Origin: Thereva unica
Lineage: Eukaryota > Arthropoda > Insecta > Diptera > Therevidae
Assembly (NCBI GenBank): GCA_949987705.1
Contig: OX465282.1
Location: 98,258,070 to 98,322,069, forward strand
DNA length: 64,000 bases
Direction: 5' to 3'
A model generated the notes under the pieces. The model did not search any database and had not been told where the DNA came from. It was given only the letters and a program-made list of their open reading frames with translations. Shown in pieces: positions 10,406 through 21,276 of this stretch; position 1 is the stretch's first letter; every line of letters begins with the position of its first letter. The position numbers and the translations under genes were made by a program.

Positions 10406-11190
10406 CCAAAGGGGCAGTGACCAGTCAGCACCTTCACTACACGGCTTACCTCGTTTTTGTTCAACTGAACAAGAGATTACGAACGCTTCCCGTTTAAAGT
10501 CGGTCATATTGTGTGAAGAGTGCGGTTTTGCTGGGTCCATCTCAGCTCGGCTTGTGCTAAGCTGATATTTCTCACAGCCAGTTTATAGGTGGCTAAGGGC
10601 ATTCCCATCTGGGTTAAGTGGGGTGTCTTTTCCACTTCGGTTCCCTCATCTGGCTGCAAGCTCATCTGGCCTGCAGTTTCCCCTAATTTGCCTGTGTCCA
10701 GGAACCCAACACAGAGTTATATTAAACTGAGTGGCAGTCTCACACAGAGACATGCGGCCGTTCAAAACAGTCGTGGATGTTGTAACGGCAGAATTAAGAG
10801 CATTAAGGGCCGATAGAATTCATATATTGTTATGAGATACATATATTATATATCTTCAGCCATTCGAGAGCCTTCCAGATCGCAGTGACTTCCGCCTGGA
10901 AGACCTGCAATGGTCGGGTAGACGAAGAGATGTATATTCAATACCTCGAGAAGATACCACAACCAACGCTGTTCCCAATTTTAGAGCGATCTCTGTAGAT
11001 ACATTATGACCCAGTCGGGATAACACCACCTGTCTGGCCGGAATGATGGTATTGAAACCTTTCTCCAAGGTCCACGTCGGTGTAGTGTAATCTAGGTGAT
11101 AATTTAGGGCAGGGCAGTGTCCGGTAATTAAGCCAACAAGTGTCATTTCTACTGCGCCCTAACAATTCCTTGGCCGTCTTAGGGGACGGC
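10406..11190 (-). mobile_element. LOA/I-like LINE fragment: RNase H and ORF2 C-terminus, degraded
   Basis: On the minus strand, 10856-11060 reads like the start of RNase H (CGIFSRY, STRPLQVFQAEVTAIWKALEWL). About 10640-10720 has CWVPGHRQIRGNCRPDELAAR, and 10419-10470 has VVKVLTGHCPF. The reading continues across the Jockey-like insertion into 5106-4935. At 11095-11190 another C-terminal scrap (LVGLITGHCPALNYHL) lies before the RNase H, which is the wrong order, so two copies or a rearrangement are joined here. Several stops are present. Confidence 0.65.
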
Positions 11191-12240
11191 ACCAGTGGCG
11201 GTTCCTCTTTGGAAGCAAAGGAAGCACTGCTTCCCTAGACCAAATAGGCAACTTCATAAAAATTAATTGAAATTATATCAAGATTTATCAGAAGAAAAAT
11301 CTCAATATATTTCCTCCTCTGGAAACACTAATGATACAATGTACAGATTTTTGTATACAAAATGTACAATTCAAATTTATTACACTACTGTAAACAAAGA
11401 GTAAAGCCTTGGCCACGATACGAGCGGCGAATGGTGAGCGGCAGAGTGGCAAACACTAAAGTGCCTCTCGCCGCTCTTATCGTGCCCGAGGCCTTATACA
11501 ACATGGGGAAGCTGTAATATCTCCAGCTTCTTTGCCCCAGAAAATCAACGTGAAAACTCCAACACATTCATTTGATTAAACCCACAATCACGCAAAGGTT
11601 TGCATTGATATAGTACTCTCAGAAGCTGAGCTAAACGCAGCTTCTTCGGAACCGAACAGTGGGATATAGCAAGTCGAAGATAGAGAAAATTTCCATGTTC
11701 TCTTTGTTTTCATGGTTTCGTTTTCTGGTAATGTTCTCGTTTCAATTAAGAACTAAATTTACTCTTGCAAATTTGCTTCGAAATTTGTTAGAGACTCTTA
11801 AAATATGAATTTTCGTTTATTGCATATTGACTGAAGAAAAAAGAGATCGAAGATAAGTGGAGATTCTCTTTATTTATTGGTTATTCTATTGAGGTGGCAG
11901 GAGGCGTTTATTGAAAATAAGCTGATACTTTGTAGCTTCCATTATATTTTTTATGATTCTCTTTAAAGTTGATTTAAAAGGATAGAGAATATTTTTATGA
12001 ATTGTATTTCTGAGCTCGGGTTGTCTGAGGTCTTTTTTGCAGGAAGATTGTAATGATTATGAGCGAAGCTTACAAAAGAAAATAGGAGCGTATGTAGGGT
12101 TTTATTATTACTATCTTTTTTAGATTTTGAGCCAAAAAATTTAAAAATTTGAAAATTTAAATGAGCTCAAAGTAGTAGTTGCAGTTTTTCAACAGCTTTT
12201 TTTTTTAAATTCTTTTATTTAATTTACACTGTTTGTCGTA
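11191..12240. other. AT-rich intergenic DNA with one small hairpin; no gene seen
   Basis: No reading frame of protein-like composition. The only structure found is the 87-bp inverted repeat at 11406-11492. The rest is AT-rich unique-looking sequence. Confidence 0.4.
11406..11492. repeat. 87-bp imperfect hairpin
   Basis: A 25-bp arm beginning GCCTTGGCCACGATA at 11406 pairs with the arm ending TATCGTGCCCGAGGC at 11492, with 21 of 25 positions matching. The words GAGCGGC and GCCGCTC recur between the arms. It could be a very short MITE. Confidence 0.5.
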
Positions 12241-13020
12241 AAATCTTGGAAGTTTAATTTGACCCACTTCCCGGTTTCGGATAGGGCTGAAATTTTGCAT
12301 ACACGTTTAGTTTGGATGACAATGCAATCTGGCCATTTTGTAAAAATATCAAGATGGCGGTTCCAAAATGGCGCCCGATTTTTGAAATTGTGCTCCGCGG
12401 CCCTCTGACATGGGTATCAAATGAAAGGATATGACAGGTAGAACACAATAAGCTATGTGGCGTCATTCCAAATTCAAAATGGCGGCCAACACTAAATTGC
12501 GGAAAGCTTATAATAGACTAAAAAGTAGAAAATATAACCGATCAACTTCCAATTTTGCACACATTCGTAGTTCGGGTGGTTAATGTGTATGAATGATGAG
12601 ATGAATAGTTGAGTTAAGGGTGAGTTGATAATAAAGAAGCAATACACGTTACAAAAGATGCTGCTGTCAACTAAATTCAACTACTCAAATACTGAACTCA
12701 TGTCCGTATGCATAATTTCAACTAAACCCAGGTAGCAGAGCTGAGTCGAGTTCAGTCAACCTTAACCCAACTCGACTCCCGTTTACATGTAGTTAGACTT
12801 GGGTTCAACTTGAGTTCAACTCATCATGTATAAGTACTAAATGCAATCTGACCTTTTTGTAAAAAAATCAAGAAGACGGTTCCGAGATGGCGGCCGTTTT
12901 TGCAATTATGTTCCACCGAGCCCACGACATGGGTATCAAATGAATACAGTAAACTGTGTGACGTAATTTTAAATCTAATAAAATTGCCATCATAAAATGG
13001 CGGAATACATATAATAAACT
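12241..13020. repeat. Two diverged copies of an interspersed repeat rich in AAGATGGCGG words
   Basis: 12241-12540 and 12841-13020 share GCAATCTG..CTTTTGTAAAAA, AAGATGGCGGTTCC and ATGGGTATCAAATGA in the same order. The second copy is shorter and diverged. A MITE-like stretch (about 12570-12840) lies between them. No coding potential. Confidence 0.6.
12570..12840. mobile_element. MITE-like element made of iterated AGTTGA words
   Basis: The ends are imperfect inverted repeats (TATGAATGATGAG near 12588; CTCATCATGTATA near 12822). The body repeats AGTTGA/TCAACT many times in both orientations. It resembles the better-defined element at 16754-17185. Its boundaries are approximate. Confidence 0.45.
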
Positions 13021-13038
13021 AAAAAGTAGAAAATAAAA

Positions 13039-13430
13039 TAAATGGTTAAAAAAAAATTTTAAAAAAAATTCTTTTCATTAACTAAAAAATGTACTGAAAA
13101 GTAAAAAATAAAAAATATTTTAAACGAAGCGTGAAATTTCAATTTTAATGAAAAAGTTAATTAAAAGAATGGCGCATTTTTCATCAAAAAATTTTGTTAG
13201 AATTTGAAATTAACAAAGCAAAAAATTGAGGGTTATTGTAAATCTCACGCGATTTACAGTTATATTTTCAATTTTTGATGAAAAATGCGCCATTCTTTTA
13301 ATTAACTTTTTCATTAAAATTGAAATTTCACGCTTTCTTTAAAATATTTTTTATTTTTTACTTTTCAGTACATTTTTTAGTTAATGAAAAGAATTTTTTT
13401 TAAAAAAAATTTTTAACCATTTATTTTTAT
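13039..13430. repeat. Large AT-rich palindrome (foldback element)
   Basis: About 150 bp on the left (AATGGTTAAAAA ... AATGGCGCATTTTTCATC) is repeated inverted on the right (GATGAAAAATGCGCCATT ... TTTTTAACCATT). A loop of about 65 bp at 13200-13265 separates the arms, which are nearly identical. Transcribed, it would form a long double-stranded hairpin. No ORF. Confidence 0.85.
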
Positions 13431-13679
13431 ACGCTTTAATTATCAACAGAATCTGAAAAAAGGCGCAAATTGCCCTCTAGCGGCGAAATTATTTCGAAAA
13501 ACTGCAAAACCACGATTTTAGATTCGTATAGCATTCGATATAGCTAGAAACTGGTAACAATTTGTTATGTTTTGCTTATCTGATTCCACTATATGTTATT
13601 TTTCAGTTTTTTTAGTTAAGGCCTTCGATACTTTAACTTTTATCGTTCGCCTTGCGCATTGCTTCCCTTACCCTGAACA

Positions 13680-14110
13680 TTACGAACCGCCACTGGACGG
13701 CACAGGAAGGACCCGCTTAGAGTTGGCCAGTCCAAGCGCGGACCTCCTACGTTCAGTATGTTTCATCAAAGTCCGATCGGCCAGGGCCCTTTGCAGCAAG
13801 CTGGACGGTGCCCCAATAGCCGGCTCTGAACCGATGAATGCAGTATCAGAGCCCTGTTTAGCCTGGGCATGCGTTTGTTGTGAAAAGCCTATAGTTCTGC
13901 CTGCGAGTGTAGGTTCCGGAATGCTCGGTAGTGATCGTTTCCTCATGAAATGAACCGGAATCGTTTTGTCGGGATTGACTTTTAGACCTACGCTCTCGTA
14001 CCAGCAGAGACCAGATCTAGTACCTGCTGCAGCCGCCTTGACATGGCTCCTTCAGTTTCACCTGTAACTACTATGACGGCATCGTCAGCGTAACCTTGGG
14101 CGAAAAAGTT
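13680..14110 (-). mobile_element. Degraded LINE reverse-transcriptase fragment
   Basis: The minus strand near 14030-14100 reads QGYADDAVIVVTGETEG, the RT catalytic YADD block. The following 350 bp give frame-broken thumb-like sequence. Both strands hold open frames here, but neither is a gene. The family is probably R1/I-like. A further transposon scrap seems to begin near 14120. Confidence 0.55.
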
Positions 14111-14635
14111 TCGCGACCTTACTTACTTATTCCCCTTTAATCCCTCATAGGGCATAGGGCGGAACGGTTGCCATCCAGCAGACTCTGTTATGCGTAGCAG
14201 CTCACTGCTCCGTCCAGAATCTCATAGTTTTTGCGACCTCTGCTAATAGAGTTCTCCTCCACGTTGTTTTCGGTTTCTAGCTCGACGGGACCTTATCGCC
14301 TCCCTAATTTTCGTAGGTACCTGTCACTATATGTAGCGTACAACTCTGCTTTGTAGTAGCTAGAGTGAGCGCTATACTAACGTAGGCTTTCACTTCAGAT
14401 CCTGGCGCACAACTGTCTCTGTCTTGAGATCAGCTGTGTACCATAAGAATCGATCCTGTGCTATCTTAAGGAAACCCCGCCTGGGATCTCTGGTAAAACG
14501 CTGACAATGGAAACAAGTTACAATAAATATTAACCAAATTTATACTTTGTCATAAGTAAATAGTCAAAGGGCACTACCTTTTATAAGTTTGACAAATTGC
14601 GATAAGTCTTAAAAGTTTGTGTAACAAAATTTACA

Positions 14636-16222
14636 ATGGAAACGGATGCAAGATGGAATTTCGCATCAAGATTCAAGTGCATAAAAATTAAGCGTGAAGT
14701 GTATGATAAGCCCGATGGTATAACGGCACTTATTGGAAATAATAAAAGATGGCAAATATCTTTAACAATATTCCTGGCATTATTCCAAATTCCAAATACA
14801 TTATATGTAGTATCGTCTTATTTTCAAGGGGCTACAAAAGAGTTTTCATGTAAAAAGCCGCGCAATTTAAGAAACCTAACAGAAGATACATGGCGAACTA
14901 TTAGTAGATCAATGGATAATTGCCATCAAGCGAAAGTTAATTGGACACTATTTACGATTGATGATGTATCAAAAATTACTGATATTAAGGCATATAGTGA
15001 AGCAGAAATAGTGCCTTGCAAGGAATGGAGCTATTTAGAAGACAATATGGGAAGGACTTGGGTATCAGAATGGAATCTTGTTTGTGGTAGAGAATATATC
15101 ACAACAATAACTGAGATATTATTTCTAGTTGGCATAGCTGCTGGTGGAGTTGTTGGTGGCTTCTTATCTGATAAATATGGAAGGCATTTATTACTAACTG
15201 TAGCTGTGGTCTTGCAAATGATACTTTCTATTGCTTTATGTATTAATCGAGATTTGTCGACTTATTTTGTTATACGAGCATTAGTCGGATTTTATACAGC
15301 AGCCGCAAAATACACAACATTAATATTAGCAATGGAAATTGTTGACGGAAAATGGCGTACTATTGTTGGATTATTTCATTTCCTGCTAATTCCAATTTCA
15401 TATACCTTAATGGCTGGTATGGCATATTTGACACAAGATTTTAGGACATTACAAATTGCTATAACAATTCCCGGTGCATTTCTTGTTTTTTTATTATTTT
15501 TAATCCCAGAATCGCCAAGATGGTTGCTACTTAATCAGGAACGAATCCGACTAAAGAAAGTTTTAGGCCGAGCAGCGAAAATTAATAAGCTAGATTTGCC
15601 AGAAAATTACAATGATACCCTTGAATGTCGAGAAGAAGATAAGGCAAATATATCAGATATATTTCATATACAATATTTACGCCATTTAACAATATGCTTC
15701 GTGTTGATTTGGTTTATACTAAATTTTGTCCATTACGGACTTCTTCTTATTGTGGACAATAACGAAAACGCTAGATATATATATTTGGCAATGGGTGGAC
15801 TTGATGCCATTGGCATTATTGTAGTTATTTGTGTTATAAATATAATTGGCAGAAAGTGGTTATTCTTTTTAATAATAACATCAGTTGCAGCTACGTGCTT
15901 ATGCGCTGCAATTTTAGAAGTAATTGACCAATTGCATTGGCTTAAAATTGTATTTTTAATGGCTGGAAAATATCTAGTTTCAGCTGGTAATATCTCAATA
16001 CCGATTTATACAGCTGAACTATATCCAATAGCAATTAGAAATATTTCTGTAGGTGTATGTAACGTATTTGGTGCATTGGCATTAATTACGGTTGGATCTT
16101 TGGCCTACCAGACCAAACTTAATAAACTAGGTTTTGTTGTAATTTTCAGTATACTTAGTATTTTAGGTGCTATTATAATGGTATTCCTGCCACAAACTAA
16201 GAGGAATTTAGAAGGTCAATGA
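14636..16222 (+). CDS. SLC22-type organic cation/anion transporter (major facilitator superfamily)
   Basis: The 528-aa polytopic plasma-membrane protein is expected to move organic ions or carnitine-like solutes. TM1 (about 40-60) is followed by the long extracellular loop typical of SLC22, with N-glycosylation sequons (NLT, NWT). TM2 lies at about 155-175, with the MFS loop motif GGFLSDKYGRHLLL after it. The family motif IPESPRWLL is at about 290, before a cytoplasmic loop, and TAELYPIAIRN is at about 458 in the last third. The length is normal for the family. The ATG at 14636 has A at -1 and G at +4. The ORF is uninterrupted over 1.6 kb with no intron, unusual for insect SLC22 genes. Substrate cannot be assigned. 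Confidence 0.88.
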   Translation: METDARWNFASRFKCIKIKREVYDKPDGITALIGNNKRWQISLTIFLALFQIPNTLYVVSSYFQGATKEFSCKKPRNLRNLTEDTWRTISRSMDNCHQAKVNWTLFTIDDVSKITDIKAYSEAEIVPCKEWSYLEDNMGRTWVSEWNLVCGREYITTITEILFLVGIAAGGVVGGFLSDKYGRHLLLTVAVVLQMILSIALCINRDLSTYFVIRALVGFYTAAAKYTTLILAMEIVDGKWRTIVGLFHFLLIPISYTLMAGMAYLTQDFRTLQIAITIPGAFLVFLLFLIPESPRWLLLNQERIRLKKVLGRAAKINKLDLPENYNDTLECREEDKANISDIFHIQYLRHLTICFVLIWFILNFVHYGLLLIVDNNENARYIYLAMGGLDAIGIIVVICVINIIGRKWLFFLIITSVAATCLCAAILEVIDQLHWLKIVFLMAGKYLVSAGNISIPIYTAELYPIAIRNISVGVCNVFGALALITVGSLAYQTKLNKLGFVVIFSILSILGAIIMVFLPQTKRNLEGQ

Positions 16223-16373
16223 AAAAAACTGTTAACTGACTACAAAGAAAGAGATAGATTACTAAACGACTGTTACGAATATTTATAAGCGTTTTTGTGT
16301 AAACTGTGTAGTATAAATATTTAAACAAATCGATTAAATTAACTGGTTTATGTAAGTAGGAAGAAATTGTAAA

Positions 16374-16379
16374 AATAAA
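16374..16379 (+). promoter_or_regulatory. Polyadenylation signal of the SLC22-type gene
   Basis: AATAAA lies 152 nt downstream of the transporter stop codon on the same strand, in AT-rich 3' flank. A T-rich tract follows. Confidence 0.5.
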
Positions 16380-16753
16380 GATCTTGCTACGGCAGTTTTT
16401 GTTTGTTTGTGTAATAATCCCTATTACTGTTTAAAAATTATTTTATTACGAAAATACAGAAACAGCTACCACTAACTACTTAAAGTTACATGTAATCTTA
16501 GTTATCTTTTGTATTTTACAACATACATGACCATTGGCGATCTTTTAGTGTGCCTTAAGAACATCTCTAGGCAGTGCCGGCGGATCGTGTTAGTCTCGGG
16601 TGAGTAGTCAGATAAACATTTACCCTCCTCCGAAACAACCCTTCCTAAAACTGAAGAAGGTATAGGTCACTTCATTGTGAATCGGAAGATGGGCTAACGG
16701 TGTACACAAAAACATGTGGTGTCGTGAGGCCTCTCCTGTCGATCACAATTACT

Positions 16754-17185
16754 CCGTTTATGACTAGGTTGAAAAATTGAGTCGAGGTTGAGTTGAAACT
16801 TCGACCACCGTATATGACGTCGAGTTGAGTTCACTTTGGGTTGAAATAGAGTTGGACTGAAATCAAAACATAACGTCAAATTTTTGTGTGACATTCTCAA
16901 TTATAGAAACGTAAATATTCAGAACGAAATATTTTTTTGTTCCTGAGCAAGCAAAAACACTGAAGATAAAACTAACGCCGCGGGCGGACTTCACGGATGG
17001 TAAACAAACAAAACATATGTCACTTCCAACCCAATTTAAACTCAACCCGCGTATATGTTGCGAAATATCAACTCGATCTAGAAAGGAGAGCTGAGTTGGG
17101 TTGAATGGACACAGTTTCAACTGGACACCCGTTTATTACTGGGTTGAACCCGGGCTGAACCTGGGTTGAACCTAGTCATAAACGG
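16754..17185. mobile_element. MITE with 17-bp perfect terminal inverted repeats
   Basis: CCGTTTATGACTAGGTT at 16754-16770 is exactly inverted at 17169-17185. The 430-bp body iterates GAGTTGA and GGGTTGAA with their complements. No coding frame. No target duplication could be assigned with confidence. Confidence 0.8.
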
Positions 17186-17213
17186 TGTAAATGTATAATC
17201 ATGTTTAAAGCGT

Positions 17214-17298
17214 GGTATGGCAACAGATCATTCACTCGCAGCCCACTTAAAGTATCTGGGAGTGATGATCGACAAGAGGCTTACTTTTAAAACATTCT
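17214..17298 (+). mobile_element. Short LINE RT scrap beside the foldback element
   Basis: The plus strand reads AAHLKYLGVMIDKRLTFK, the RT-thumb motif shared by R1/I/LOA LINEs. Only about 85 bp is recognisable before the foldback element begins. Confidence 0.5.
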
Positions 17299-17525
17299 TT
17301 TATTGTCAGTAAAATTTCAATCGCAATAAAATTGTGGCTTATATTTTCGTTAAAAATCTAATTATAAAGTCTATTATCATACATAATAAATATTAAATTC
17401 TTAAGTGTTATATTTTTCGAATAGATTTTTATGACAGCTATTTAGAGCAAATTCTCTCATAAAAATTATTTTATTCTAAACAACATCGCCTTTCCATATA
17501 TTGCTCCCTTTCTAACAGTTCTGTT

Positions 17526-17762
17526 AAGGAGAGTTTGGCAAGTACTGTTACCAATTTATCAGGTACTATTGGATGTCTTGATCACCAATGGAAAAGGGTT
17601 CCTATGCTATTAAAACGCAGGAGTCCCTTTGAATTTATCTCTATTTTACAAAGGTCTTATATACAACTATGACAAAAGTTACTTGTGAATTATAATATCA
17701 AAGAAAAAGTTATTTTAAGAAAAATGCGATATTGTTCTCCTGATGACGTATTATGTGTACGC
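17526..17762. other. Insertion of unknown type in the left foldback arm
   Basis: Alignment of the two foldback arms shows about 237 bp on the left with no counterpart on the right, flanked by GAGT on both sides (AAGGAGAGT and CAAGAGT). It includes GGTACTATTGGATGTCTTGATC and AT-rich sequence. No ORF and no recognisable terminal repeats. Confidence 0.45.
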
Positions 17763-18039
17763 CACAAGAGTATAGCTCCCCTTATAGCACCCTTATAGAT
17801 ATCCTTGCAAAGAGAGCTAAGGTATTTTTATAAGACAAAAATAACTCTCATAGTTGTGCCATTTAATTCTCACAACGCACTCATAAAGCACTTGTAGTGT
17901 TCTATAAGATTAAGATATGAGTGTGATACTCTCTTAAAAAATTCGAATATCCTCTCATAAGGCACTAGTAGAGTCTTATGAGACGAATTTTGTTACTTGC
18001 ACAGCTACATTGAAGGTTCGCTGCATCGGATAACGAAAC

Positions 18040-18394
18040 TGCAAATATCAAGACTAATATTGACGAGGAGTGGGCTAAACTAAAGACCACAATATAGGAA
18101 ACCGCAGCGAGCAAGCTAGGTTATGAAATACGAGCAGGACGTCAAGACTGGTTCGATGAAGAGTGCGCCAGAGTAACGGAAAATAAGAATGAAACATATG
18201 CTAATATGCTGCAAAGATACAGAACTAGAAATTCCATAACGACCTATAGGAAAAAGGACGTATTGAACAACATATGCACACAAGAAAGAAGAAGACGTGG
18301 CTGGAAGAACAGATTGCAGGGACAAACGAACTCGGGAATAATAACGAAGTGGGAAAGTTATATGAGAAAAGTGAACAAGCAACGTACAGTTTAA
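18040..18394 (+). mobile_element. LINE ORF2 linker fragment
   Basis: The plus strand encodes NIDEEWAKLKTTI then QDWFDEECARVTENKNE and TYRKKDVLNN. This matches the segment between endonuclease and RT in RTE-type elements that use WFDEEC. It is cut at both ends. It lies in the centre of the foldback element. Confidence 0.6.
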
Positions 18395-18719
18395 ACCCGT
18401 TTAAACCCAGAGTATCGATGTGTTGGGACAAATGTGCCCTAATGTAGCTATCAAACATTTTTGGAATAACTCCAACTCCTAGCCTTATATGAACTTGACC
18501 TGGTTTGGAAAAGAGTGGATCAGCTAGATTGCAATACAATTTATATTCGTTTTGCGTATCATCGAACTCAGCACTCGGCACTAGTGTGCAAATTCATTTT
18601 ATGCCGGCAAAATCCAAAATATTACCTTAATGCAGCAGTCTGAACGAAACCATGGCATAGCCGTAGAGTTTCGTGCAATACTTTTGTAAATGAAACCATA
18701 ACTGCAGACTTCTTTTCGT

Positions 18720-18990
18720 TTAGTCAATCTTTTGAAATGATCCAATTGCTAGAACAGTTCATGTGGGGTGTTATTCCATAGTTAATTGACGATATCATCT
18801 TCCCCTAGTGACTTGGGATTTTTGAGTTCCTTCTTACATTTCCTTTCGTGGTAGTTCTTCATATTCTGCTGCCGAGCTTATTGATAGAAATTTAGTCTGC
18901 TTTATTTTTGCCAAATATGCAGAACTCGCCATTCTCTGCTCTTACTGCTGTTACTTGATCGATAGCAGTTTATAATTCCATTAAAGGCAG
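18720..18990 (-). mobile_element. Probable LINE RT fingers fragment
   Basis: The minus strand reads KCKKELKNPKSLGEDDIVN, like the RT fingers motif LKNGKAPGEDGI, with stops on either side. Short and degraded. Confidence 0.4.
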
Positions 18991-19076
18991 TATAGTGCTA
19001 CTCTGATATTTGCCCTCCAATATCTCTTAGTTTAATACTACACTTGCCATCATACATAACCAATTTCCTTTTGCTC

Positions 19077-19335
19077 GAAACGTCGCCAAAAACCAGCAAG
19101 AATGGAAACGAATTGTGAATAGAGTTCGAGACCCAGCGGCACCGACATCAGTGTATCCGTTGCGGGGACGTCCCGCTCGGACCGCCAGCTAACGGATCAA
19201 AGAACAAGAAGAACAGATTGATAGTACGGTGTTTTCAAAAAGTCTGTTTGCAGAGAGATGCAGGACCGAGAACGTTGGAAGAATATTTTTGTGGAGGCCA
19301 AGGCTTACAGAGCGCTGTAGCGCCAATAATGATGA
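19077..19335 (+). mobile_element. Two LINE ORF2 C-terminal scraps
   Basis: 19077-19200 encodes [17 protein letters not shown], the plus-strand counterpart of the RTE C-terminus at 47573-47833. 19255-19320 encodes MQDRERWKNIFVEAKAYRAL, the tail of a related RTE-type ORF2. Neither is intact. Confidence 0.6.
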
Positions 19336-20139
19336 TGATAAGACTTGCAGATTAGGTTATAGCCCAAGTAACAAAATTCGTCTCATAAGACTCTACTAGT
19401 GTCTTATGAGAGGATATTCGACTTTTTTAAGAGAGTATCACTCTCATAACTTACTCTTATAGAACACTACAAGTGCTTTATGAGTGCGTGTGAGAATTAA
19501 ATGGCACAATTATGAGAGTTATTTTTGTCTTATAAAAATACCTTAGCTCTCTTTGCAAGGGTAACTATAAGCAGCGAGCAATAATAACAAGAGTGATTAG
19601 GTAGAGCTCAAGGACAAGTAAAAGAGTTAAACATATGAAAGAAGAAATAAGCAATAACATTAAGTAAAAATTCAAAAAAAATATTAACAAACACGCGATG
19701 CAGATATGTTCTATGCAAAAAGCACAAGAGTATGAACGAAACAGAAATGTTACTTGATTCCCCTTCCTATTGCAATGTTTACATTCAAATGGAGGCAACG
19801 TGGGAACAGAGCACGTGGCGGTATAGAATTTGAGTATGTATGCGGTTAAATTTCGTGTTGGTACAGCACTCGCGTTACTTGATTACACTTGTATTGTCCC
19901 TTATTGCTCACTCGTACTTCCCCTTCATTTTTTATCTTTCTTTCATACACATTGCGTGTAGTGTGAAAGTAATGGGACTAGCAAGATAGCATGCGCAACA
20001 CGCGGCGTTAAGCGGAACTAAAAAATATGGCTGCCGCTGATACACTTGACACATGTAAACAAACGGATCGAAAACAGAATAAACCTTTGTTTTTTATTAA
20101 AAAAGTCGTTTCTCTTTGATTGACATTAATTTTATCAGA

Positions 20140-20898
20140 ATGGATGATAATAATAACAATAAAAATCCAGTTCGTACAAACGGAAAAAAGTGTGTGATAG
20201 GAAATTGCCGAAGTACTCAGCGGAAAAACCCTGAGCTAAAATTTCATACATTTCCCAGAAAAGGCTCTTCTTTTATTGAAGTGGAAAATGCGTTTGGTTC
20301 TGCAGAGAAAATTGACCGATGCATTGTTTGGTGCAAAAAAATTGGGATTAATCCTCAAAGCGATGTGTCAGGACTTGTCATTTGTTCTTTGCATTTTAAG
20401 AAAGATTGTTATAATTTGCACGGTGAGTGTGCTGACTTTATACCTTTATAACAATATAATATTTTATTTTTTCAAATAGATTATGAAGGGATTGTGCATT
20501 TTCTAAAGAAAACCGCTGTTCCTACTGAACTTTTGGACAATTCAAAGGGTCGGGAAAAAGTAACAAAATGTGCGACTGAAAGAGAAAACAGAATTGACGC
20601 TGTCATGGTTGACAAGGGATTCCTTATTGACGAAACTTGTCATGAAAATCGGGTCGAACTCATACGTCCGCCTTTCCTTCGCACTAAACAGTTTACTGCA
20701 GAGTTAGCACTTAGGAATCGAAATATCGCTGCTGCAAGGGTACACGTAGAGCGCGTAAACCAGCGCATTCGACTTTTTACAATTCTAAATAACGTTTTAG
20801 AATGGAATTTGTTGAATCATGCCGACGATATTTTTATAATTTGCTGTGGATTCGCTAACCTGGGAACTCCAATTATGAGTGACGACAAATTCATGTGA
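20140..20898 (+). CDS. THAP-domain DDE transposase, internally deleted
   Basis: Exon 1 is 20140-20422 (donor CACG/GTGAGT) and exon 2 is 20480-20898 (after TTCAAATAG). Together they give 233 aa. Residues about 18-95 form a THAP zinc finger: CVIGNC, a 60-residue spacer, then CSLHF, with the conserved Pro/Phe region KFHTFP. It would bind the transposon ends. The C-terminal half matches the last part of a DDE_Tnp_4 domain: MVDKGFLID (second Asp), PPFL, RVHVERVNQRI (Glu) and HADDIFIICC. The segment with the first catalytic Asp is absent between about residues 125 and 135, so the protein should be catalytically dead but may still bind DNA. The true start is ATG 20140. Confidence 0.75.
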
Positions 20899-21276
20899 AG
20901 TAAATATGTAAAAGTATTTTTATTTGGATGAATAAATTTTATTACAAACATAAATAAAACTCCTGGCTTATACATAAGTTAACAGTCTTCGCTGTACTCT
21001 ATTCCCTGCTGGACAAGAAAGGTTTACAAATAAATACCAGTCTGTTACATTTTGTTTCTCAATTCCGGCTCGAAGCTTAATAAAGTAAAACAGACAATAG
21101 TTTCTTAATCTTATTTTCAAAATTAAAAAAAAAAAACAATAATTAAACTGTAACCTTCTTATGCACTAAACAACAGTACCTACATCTTATTTTTTGTTAT
21201 TCAACAACTATTCAGTCTGTTACATTTCGTTTTTCACTTTTGACTTGAAGTTTTACGAACTAAAAAAAATCAAATC

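Noticed and set aside
13567..13953. A 128-codon plus-strand frame
   Set aside because: It lies antisense to a degraded RT fragment (YADD block at about 14070) and has no recognisable domain.
20116..20139. Upstream start of the THAP gene at 20116
   Set aside because: The codon there is TTG. The first ATG in frame, with a fitting THAP N-terminus, is at 20140.
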